Assembly (NCBI GenBank): GCA_041158345.1
Contig: JBEBBO010000143.1
Location: 1-11,861 of the forward strand
Source: UBA6136 sp041158345
GTDB lineage: Bacteria; Pseudomonadota; Gammaproteobacteria; Methylococcales; Methylococcaceae
DNA length: 11,861 nucleotides
Reading direction: 5' to 3'
Shown: one piece after another, positions 6,967-11,861 of the stretch
How positions within the stretch are numbered: position 1 is the stretch's first letter
Layout of the letters: each line of letters starts with the position of its first letter
Made by a program: the position numbers and the translations under genes
Notes under the pieces: generated by a model
What the model was told of the DNA's origin: nothing
Seen by the model: only the letters and a program-made list of their open reading frames with translations
Databases searched by the model: none

Positions 6967-7619
6967 AGGCCCGCAATCCCCATCATCAGGCCACGTAAGA
7001 GAACAATCGGCAACCCGACAAACACATTAATGATCCCAGTGAACATCAGCCCTAACAGGATATAAAAACCATAAGGTTCGATTTGACTGAATTTTCGCGC
7101 CATGTTGTATGGCAGCAGTTCGACGACCACTCGCCCGCCATCCAACGGGGGAATGGGGACCATGTTAAAGACCGCCAGAATGATGTTGAAACTGATCCCA
7201 AATTTGATCATCTCGACCAATCCCAGGGCATGCAACTGACTACCCACCAGAGGTACCACATGAAATAAAGCGGCCCAAAAGATTGCCATCAGCACATTGG
7301 CGGTGGGTCCAGCGAGTGCCACCATCAACATACCCCAACGGGGATGCCGAGTGATTCGCGCACCGTTCACGGGAACCGGCTTCGCCCAACCAAATATGAA
7401 ATTGCCACCCATGGCCAGCATGATGCCGGGGAGGATGATGGTGCCCAGCAAATCAATGTGGGCAATCGGATTCAGTGTCAGACGCCCTTGACGCTCAGCC
7501 GTATCGTCACCCAGGTATTTCGCCATGTAGCCATGGGCTACTTCATGCATCGTGATGGCGAAAAGCAAAGGCAAGATTTTGGCAATGTTGGCCTGTGCGT
7601 CTGATAGTTCCATTTCCAT
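6963..7619 (-). CDS. Site-2 protease family (M50B) membrane zinc metalloprotease
   Basis: A small polytopic intramembrane protease. The zinc motif HEVAH (His25, Glu26, His29) sits in the first membrane segment, and the third ligand motif is 'NMVPIPPLDGGR' (Asn152, Asp160). Other family patterns are 'QGRLTLNPIAHIDLLGT' (44-60), 'GWAKPVPVN' and 'LMVALAGPTANVLMA'. Hydrophobic segments lie at about 12-30, 54-72, 97-123, 140-158 and 176-212. Length is 218, typical of the minimal M50B proteins that lack PDZ domains and often sit beside scpA in proteobacteria. The substrate is unknown. RseP/SpoIVFB-type roles should not be assumed. A second ATG two codons in is possible. The gene lies 20 nt after yciO and overlaps scpA by four bases. 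Confidence 0.93.
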   Translation of the reverse strand: MEMELSDAQANIAKILPLLFAITMHEVAHGYMAKYLGDDTAERQGRLTLNPIAHIDLLGTIILPGIMLAMGGNFIFGWAKPVPVNGARITRHPRWGMLMVALAGPTANVLMAIFWAALFHVVPLVGSQLHALGLVEMIKFGISFNIILAVFNMVPIPPLDGGRVVVELLPYNMARKFSQIEPYGFYILLGLMFTGIINVFVGLPIVLLRGLMMGIAGL

Positions 7620-7639
7620 GGGCAGTCTCTGGGATCGGG

Positions 7640-8260
7640 TTAACGGAGGTTTTCGGCTATACCACGACCTTGTCGCGTGATGACAGGGGTAGCGCCAGTC
7701 AAATCGATGATGGTTGTCGGTTCATAACTTACGACACCCGAATCGATCACCAGTTCCACCTCCTTTTGGAGACGATCTCGAATTTCCTCAGGATCACTCA
7801 TGGGATCCTCCTGATCCGGGAGCAGGAGCGTTGAACTGAATAGGGGTTCATCCAGTTCTTCCAGAATGGCGCTGGTGATGGGATCATCCGGGAGACGAAT
7901 GCCAATCGTTTTTTTCTTGGCATGCTGCAAACGACGGGGGGTTTCGCGGGTGGCCTCGAGAATGAAGGTGAACGGTCCCGGTGTCAGTGACTTGATGAGC
8001 CGGAATCCTTCATTGGTCATCTTGGCAAACGTCGAAACCTGAGCAATATCGCGGCATATCAGCGTGAAGTTATGATCATCATCCAGTCGACGAAGACGTC
8101 GGATCATCTCCAATCCATCTTTGTTGTCGATGCGACAGCCAAAGGCATAGGACGAATCATTGGGATAAACAACCAGACCGCCCTGTCGGAGAATCTCGAC
8201 GGTTCGTTTGATCAGCCGCGGCTGGGGGTCCTTGGGATGAATCTGGAATAGCTGTGACAT
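7640..8260 (-). CDS. yciO: YciO family protein (Sua5/YrdC/TsaC-like fold)
   Basis: A YrdC-fold, nucleotide-binding type protein. The 206 residues can be followed against E. coli YciO almost end to end: 'MSQLFQIHPKDPQPRLIKR' at the start, 'VVYPNDSSYAFGC' (30-42), 'DHNFTLICRD' (62-71), 'TPGPFTFIL' (93-101), 'KKKTIGIRLP' (115-124), 'SDPEEIRDRL' and 'TTIIDLT'. True TsaC/Sua5 proteins carry a STSAN.SG motif in the second half; here that position reads 'FSSTLLLPDQ', as in YciO. So the automatic label threonylcarbamoyl-AMP synthase may overstate its activity. E. coli YciO is known not to replace TsaC. Its place directly after tsaB is compatible with a role near tRNA t6A modification, but that is inference. 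The N-terminus fits the chosen ATG. Confidence 0.93.
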   Translation of the reverse strand: MSQLFQIHPKDPQPRLIKRTVEILRQGGLVVYPNDSSYAFGCRIDNKDGLEMIRRLRRLDDDHNFTLICRDIAQVSTFAKMTNEGFRLIKSLTPGPFTFILEATRETPRRLQHAKKKTIGIRLPDDPITSAILEELDEPLFSSTLLLPDQEDPMSDPEEIRDRLQKEVELVIDSGVVSYEPTTIIDLTGATPVITRQGRGIAENLR

Positions 8261-8317
8261 GGGGTCATTCTACTATATGGCGTGGGTGTGCCGGATCGAA
8301 CTCCTGCGCCCCGGCCT

Positions 8318-9007
8318 TCAGTGCTTTTGTGCAGGTTTTTTGGCGACATCGTTTCGCAGATAGACCGGTTCCACGTCCTCAGGTCTTATTGCAATGCCTT
8401 CGCTAAAAGCGCTGACACCGAGTCGCACGATGGCTTGGGCACGTGGGAATCGTTCGTCAAGAATACGAAGATTCGGCTGACTCAGTCGCTCGGCAAGAAT
8501 CGATCGATAGGTCATCCAACCACTCCCCGTCCCAACGTCCTCTGGGGAGGCTTCCATCGAAATCAGATCAGGGGCAATGACGCGTTCGTCACCGACCAGA
8601 ACGACCTGATCCCCAATCCCTTTTCGATACGTGCCCCAGTAAACTTCGCCCATTCGCGCGTCAATTGCCGCGTGAGCTTGCACGGCATGACACTCATGCA
8701 TGGCCTCAAAAGCCAAAGCTGCCAGTGTTGAGACGGGAACAACGGGAAGGTCCAGTCCCAGTGACAAGCCTTGGACGACGCCTGCAGCAATTCGAACGCC
8801 AGTGAATGATCCAGGGCCACAGCCAAAAGCGATCGCATCCAGACTGGATAGCTTGATTTCAGAGTCTGCGAGTAATTCCTGGATCATCGGAAGAATGATG
8901 CGATTGTGCTCTCGCGGTGCCAATCGAAAGCGTTGTGAAATCTCTCCATCGAGCCATAGAGCAACGGAGCAGGCTTCTGTGGCGGTATCCAGTGCAAGAA
9001 TTTTCAT
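8318..9007 (-). CDS. tsaB: TsaB, subunit of the tRNA threonylcarbamoyladenosine (t6A) synthesis complex
   Basis: Partner of TsaD and TsaE in transferring threonylcarbamoyl to A37 of tRNAs that read ANN codons. The ASKHA-fold N-terminus begins 'MKILALDTATEACSVAL'. 'REHNRIILPMIQELL' (32-46) and the hallmark 'GCGPGSFTGVRIA' (62-74) follow, then 'VVPVSTLAALA' and 'AAIDARMGEVYWGTY'. The length of 229 is normal for gammaproteobacterial TsaB. The ATG overlaps the yoaA stop as ATGA (9004-9007), so it is probably coupled; no good ribosome-binding sequence is seen. The yoaA-tsaB adjacency is also found in E. coli. The 57-nt gap after its stop is the widest in this gene run and shows no convincing terminator. 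Confidence 0.96.
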   Translation of the reverse strand: MKILALDTATEACSVALWLDGEISQRFRLAPREHNRIILPMIQELLADSEIKLSSLDAIAFGCGPGSFTGVRIAAGVVQGLSLGLDLPVVPVSTLAALAFEAMHECHAVQAHAAIDARMGEVYWGTYRKGIGDQVVLVGDERVIAPDLISMEASPEDVGTGSGWMTYRSILAERLSQPNLRILDERFPRAQAIVRLGVSAFSEGIAIRPEDVEPVYLRNDVAKKPAQKH

Positions 9008-10926
9008 GTGGCGCTGATGGGTAAGCTTTTAAGGAAATCACAAAACGACATCAGATCCTCGGATTGTGGCACCGGTGGAAGGCTCTCGAGGACCGTCTTA
9101 CCGTAGGATTTGGAAAGGATACGGGGATCGCACAGCATGATTCCGCCCTTGTCCTCTTGCCCTCTGAGAAGCCGCCCTACCCCTTGTTTTAACGCGATAA
9201 TCGCTGAAGGCAACTGATAATGGGGGAATGGATGCAAGCCTTTTGCACGCAAGGCGTCCAGTTTGGCGGCCATCACGGGATCACCCGGCGATGCAAAAGG
9301 CAATTTGTCGATGATGACGAGCGAGAGTGCCGGACCCGGCACATCGACTCCTTCCCAAAACGTGGCCGTGCCGAGAAGAATGCCGTGTGAGGATTGTTTG
9401 AAGGCATCCAGGAGTCGGGTTTTAGGCTGTGTGCCCTGAACAAAAAGCGGGAAAGCCACCTTCTTGGGTAGGAGTTCCGCCGCTTGTTGCAGAGCGAAAT
9501 GGGAGGTGAAAAGAAAGAAGGCACGTCCGCGACTGGCCTCAAGAACCGGAATGGATGCCTCAACCACCATCCGCGTGTAGTTGGGGTGAGAAGGTTCAGG
9601 CAGTCCGTGTGGCAGGAATAGTCGCGCATTCTGGACAAAATCAAAAGGGCTTTGCCATATGGCGGCACGACTTCCCGCGATGCCGAGCTCGTGCGTGAAA
9701 TGGTCAAATCGATCCCTGACCGTCAATGTGGCCGAGGTAAAGATCCATGAGGTTTTCAAGCGGTCACGAAACTGTCGAAATTCATCGGCGATTTCAACAG
9801 GGGTCCGATTGAGACTAAATCCGGTTTTCCGGACCTCAAACCAACGGACCTGATTCTCATCCGTGGGCTTTTGGAACGATTCAAGCTGCGCCAATAGCGC
9901 CGTTGTCCGCGTGTAACAGGCTTCGATCCCCTTGCCTCGTCCGCGTTGCGGTTGGAGCTGATCTCTAAGAACCCCTAACTGCACATGGACGGCATCGAGC
10001 GCATCGATGACGGCGGGCCAGGTTTCAACCTGTACCCAGGCCTCTCGCCGAGCCGGTTCACCTAGCGCAATTCGTATGTCATGCGTCAATCGAACGAGTC
10101 GGTCCGACTCCTCTTGAAGATGCGCAGCATCCGGGGCTTCTCGGACTCTCTCGGTGGCAATGTCTGAGCCCAGATCAAGGAGTTGCCGGGAGGTCAGACT
10201 GCTCCCTAAGAATTGTGCAGCCGACTCTAAAAATTGGTGCGCTTCATCCACGATGATGCCATCCACATTGGGCAAGAGCTCGCCCTGCCCCTCGTTGCGA
10301 AGTGCCCAGTCTGCCCAAAGGAGATGATGGTTGACGACAAGTATCTCGGCGTCGCGCGATCGAGTGCGGGCCTTCACCAGAAAGCAGTCTCCATGATCAG
10401 GACACTCCGTTCCGAGGCAGTTATCGACGGTGGATGTGGCGCCTGACCATAAGTGCGATCCCTCGGGAACATCCCCTAGCTCGGAAACATCACCCGTGAG
10501 TGTGGAGCGCGACCAGCGTCTGATGCTTTCGAGCGCGGCAGCATCTCGGGGGGAATGGCCAGCCTTGAATCCCAGGTGATGCTTGAGTCGATAAACGCAA
10601 AGGTAGTTTGACCGGCCTTTGAGAAGGGCGGCCTTGAATGGAATATCAAGTGCGCGACGAAGAACGGGTAGATCCTTCCGAAACAATTGATCCTGGAGGG
10701 TCTTGGTGGCCGTCGAAATCAGCACCTTTTTACCCGAGAGAATGGCAGGAACCAGATAGGCCAGGGTCTTGCCAGTCCCCGTACCGGCTTCAGCGATGAA
10801 CGTCGAACGAGTTTCCAGTGTTTCTGCGATGGCTGTGGCCATGGCAACCTGTTGTGGTCGGGCCACAAAGGAAGACATGTGTCGCTGAAGCGCTCCACCC
10901 TCGGCGAAAGCTGAAGAAACTTTCAC
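9004..10926 (-). CDS. yoaA: YoaA, DinG-family Fe-S ATP-dependent DNA helicase
   Basis: An XPD/DinG-like superfamily 2 helicase thought to act in DNA damage tolerance; in E. coli YoaA works with the polymerase clamp-loader subunit HolC. A Q-motif-like 'ARPQQVAMATAIAE' precedes Walker A AGTGTGKT (47-54), motif Ia 'LISTATKTLQDQL' and the DEAH box (227-230). Four cysteines suited to a 4Fe-4S cluster lie between them: Cys110 ('NYLC') and Cys170, Cys175 and Cys181 ('NCLGTECPDHGDCF'). The C-terminal motor has 'SRGRAFFLFTSHFALQ', 'GTATFWEGVDVPG' and motif VI 'KQGVGRLLR'. Its 640 residues match YoaA and are fewer than DinG (about 715). The start is a GTG three bases after the upstream lipoprotein stop. 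The ATG at 10878 (residue 17) is a fallback that still keeps the Q motif. Confidence 0.95.
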   Translation of the reverse strand: MKVSSAFAEGGALQRHMSSFVARPQQVAMATAIAETLETRSTFIAEAGTGTGKTLAYLVPAILSGKKVLISTATKTLQDQLFRKDLPVLRRALDIPFKAALLKGRSNYLCVYRLKHHLGFKAGHSPRDAAALESIRRWSRSTLTGDVSELGDVPEGSHLWSGATSTVDNCLGTECPDHGDCFLVKARTRSRDAEILVVNHHLLWADWALRNEGQGELLPNVDGIIVDEAHQFLESAAQFLGSSLTSRQLLDLGSDIATERVREAPDAAHLQEESDRLVRLTHDIRIALGEPARREAWVQVETWPAVIDALDAVHVQLGVLRDQLQPQRGRGKGIEACYTRTTALLAQLESFQKPTDENQVRWFEVRKTGFSLNRTPVEIADEFRQFRDRLKTSWIFTSATLTVRDRFDHFTHELGIAGSRAAIWQSPFDFVQNARLFLPHGLPEPSHPNYTRMVVEASIPVLEASRGRAFFLFTSHFALQQAAELLPKKVAFPLFVQGTQPKTRLLDAFKQSSHGILLGTATFWEGVDVPGPALSLVIIDKLPFASPGDPVMAAKLDALRAKGLHPFPHYQLPSAIIALKQGVGRLLRGQEDKGGIMLCDPRILSKSYGKTVLESLPPVPQSEDLMSFCDFLKSLPISAT

Positions 10927-10929
10927 AGG

Positions 10930-11688
10930 TTACCAGGCCTTCTCAAGCGCATCCTGAGCACCCGCGCCATCACCCTGCTGTCGCCGCGCATCGGCAATAA
11001 TCCGCCAGTTGGATTTGACCAACTCCGCATTCGACTTTGCGAGAGAGTTCGATTTTTTAGCGAGATCCACGGCAAGACCCGGTTGATTTTGCCGCAACCT
11101 GATTTCTGCAAGGACATGCCAAAGCTCGGCATTTTTGGGTTGAATCCGAATCGCACGATCAATCTGTGTTGCCGCATCATCGTAGCGACGGGCCCTGAAC
11201 TGCGATTCAATATCCTTTTCCAGGGTGGCGACTGCCGGCAGTGCCGGTTGATTGAATAACTTCTCGCCGACTCTCGGAGCCAGCGTCCGCATCGGGACCG
11301 GATCTGGCGTCGATTCGACTTCGATCGCTGGCAACGGCGATTCAATCACGGGCTCTATAGGTGGGAGTGCCGATTGAGCCGGTGGCAGTTCTCCGGATGG
11401 CGGATAGGGGGAGTTTGTTGCGTCAGCGGGCCGATTCGTATTTGGCTCTGGGAGAGCAAGGTCCGGTTCTGGTATTGGGAAGGAGAGTGGGGTCTTTAAA
11501 GGCACGGGTTCTAAACCCGTATCCACTGGATTGGTCACAACCGTCGGCTTGGATACCGTTTCAGGCAATGCCTGGGGTGTGACCGGTTCGGCTCGGCGAG
11601 TCGATACGGCTGGATGTGGAGAAAAAGTTGAACAGCCAGAGATGAAGGCTGCAAGCACGGGTAAGAGGCGCGCGATTGTGGTGAGCAT
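10930..11688 (-). CDS. Proline-rich lipoprotein with C-terminal TPR-like domain
   Basis: Not a named family that I recognise. Residues 1-18 form a lipoprotein signal ('RLLPVLAAFISGC', with Cys19 as the predicted acylated residue). Ser at +2 suggests the outer membrane. Residues 21-151 are low-complexity and very proline-rich (about 32 Pro in 131 residues), with many P-x-P and acidic pairs, which probably makes an extended spacer. Residues 155-250 look like two to three helix-turn-helix TPR units ('YDDAATQIDRAIRIQPKNAE', 'WHVLAEIRLRQNQPGLAVDL', 'IADARRQQGDGAGAQDALEK'). A role as a periplasm-spanning adaptor is inference. The ATG at 11688 has GAAG five bases upstream. The gene is three bases from yoaA and heads the - strand run. 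About 173 bases upstream to the window edge show no gene. Confidence 0.8.
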   Translation of the reverse strand: MLTTIARLLPVLAAFISGCSTFSPHPAVSTRRAEPVTPQALPETVSKPTVVTNPVDTGLEPVPLKTPLSFPIPEPDLALPEPNTNRPADATNSPYPPSGELPPAQSALPPIEPVIESPLPAIEVESTPDPVPMRTLAPRVGEKLFNQPALPAVATLEKDIESQFRARRYDDAATQIDRAIRIQPKNAELWHVLAEIRLRQNQPGLAVDLAKKSNSLAKSNAELVKSNWRIIADARRQQGDGAGAQDALEKAW

Positions 11689-11861
11689 CGGTCTTCATGA
11701 CCCTGAGCAAAATATGGCCGGGAAGCATACCTTAAACTTTATCAGCAGTGCCTGAGACAGAAGGTGATTTGAACTTTATTTCGAGACCATGGTCCATGTA
11801 TTGTGCGGTTTGAACGGTGGGTTATCGACAGAGTGTCGGCCACATCTGTTCCTTCGCAAAA
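11689..11861. other. Intergenic region upstream of the lipoprotein-yoaA gene run
   Basis: No gene is seen in these 173 bases. They presumably carry the promoter of the leftward gene run, but no convincing -35/-10 pair stands out on the - strand. Small elements are present: a 10-bp palindrome GACCATGGTC (11785-11794), TTTGAAC twice 41 bp apart (11768-11774 and 11809-11815) around it, and a CGACA-GAG-TGTCG hairpin (11826-11838). All are short enough to occur by chance. Confidence 0.3.

Noticed and set aside
8272..8277. TATAGT (- strand) as a -10 box just upstream of yciO.
   Set aside because: The hexamer 17 bp upstream (TTCGAT) matches the -35 consensus at two positions only, and a start there would leave a leader of only a few bases before the yciO ATG.
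8278..8304. On the - strand this resembles the 3' end of a tRNA (GTTCGATCC followed by a CCA-like end).
   Set aside because: The T-stem bases do not pair, and no matching 5' acceptor half or anticodon arm lies about 75 nt away, where tsaB is coding. No tRNA gene or attachment site is supported.
8290..8318. GCCGG/CCGGC inverted repeat after the tsaB stop as a terminator.
   Set aside because: The loop is about 16 nt and no T-run follows, so intrinsic termination is unlikely.
10234..11000. Open + strand frames opposite yoaA and the lipoprotein gene.
   Set aside because: They mirror the helicase and lipoprotein coding sequence, carry no family motifs and lack plausible starts.
1..11861. Mobile elements, CRISPR arrays, toxin-antitoxin pairs or defence islands.
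   Set aside because: No transposase, integrase, spaced direct-repeat array or defence-type domains were seen on either strand; nearly all the sequence is accounted for by recognised genes.

Overview
This 11.9-kb window reads as an ordinary chromosomal segment of a gammaproteobacterium. That placement is an inference from gene content and order: a yoaA-tsaB pair, an E. coli-like YciO, a cluster holding an M50 protease, scpA, scpB and rluB, a feoAB pair and a piece of a type VI secretion (T6SS) locus. The sequence alone does not settle the genus. Genes are packed tightly, with many 1-4 nt overlaps, and I see no insertion sequence, prophage, CRISPR array, rRNA or tRNA.

Left end (1-1509): the edge of a T6SS locus. 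The 3' end of a tssM-like gene enters from the left on the + strand and stops early, before the usual TssM C-terminal domain. It converges, with a 4-nt TTAA overlap, on a complete tagH (FHA-domain protein) on the - strand. Divergent from tagH is an alpha/beta-hydrolase lipoprotein (1510-2403). The tagH ATG and the first possible ATG of the lipoprotein abut inside one CATATG.

Middle left (2404-4590): a 140-nt AT-rich intergenic region with operator-like repeats and an extended -10 leads into feoA-feoB, a ferrous-iron uptake pair joined by an ATGA overlap. FeoB is compact at 595 residues, and no feoC follows it.

Right two thirds (4589-11688, all - strand): one long gene run, probably an operon or overlapping transcripts. 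In transcription order it is TPR lipoprotein, yoaA (Fe-S DNA helicase), tsaB (t6A tRNA modification), yciO (Sua5/TsaC-like), M50 zinc protease, scpA, scpB (condensin partners) and rluB (23S rRNA pseudouridine synthase). Junctions are overlaps or short gaps, the largest being 57 nt between tsaB and yciO. The theme is housekeeping: DNA repair, tRNA and rRNA modification, chromosome segregation and envelope maintenance.

I did not find a convincing undescribed multi-gene system. The points most worth a second look are the truncated TssM facing tagH, the shared-start arrangement of tagH and the lipoprotein hydrolase, and the regulatory region ahead of feoAB.
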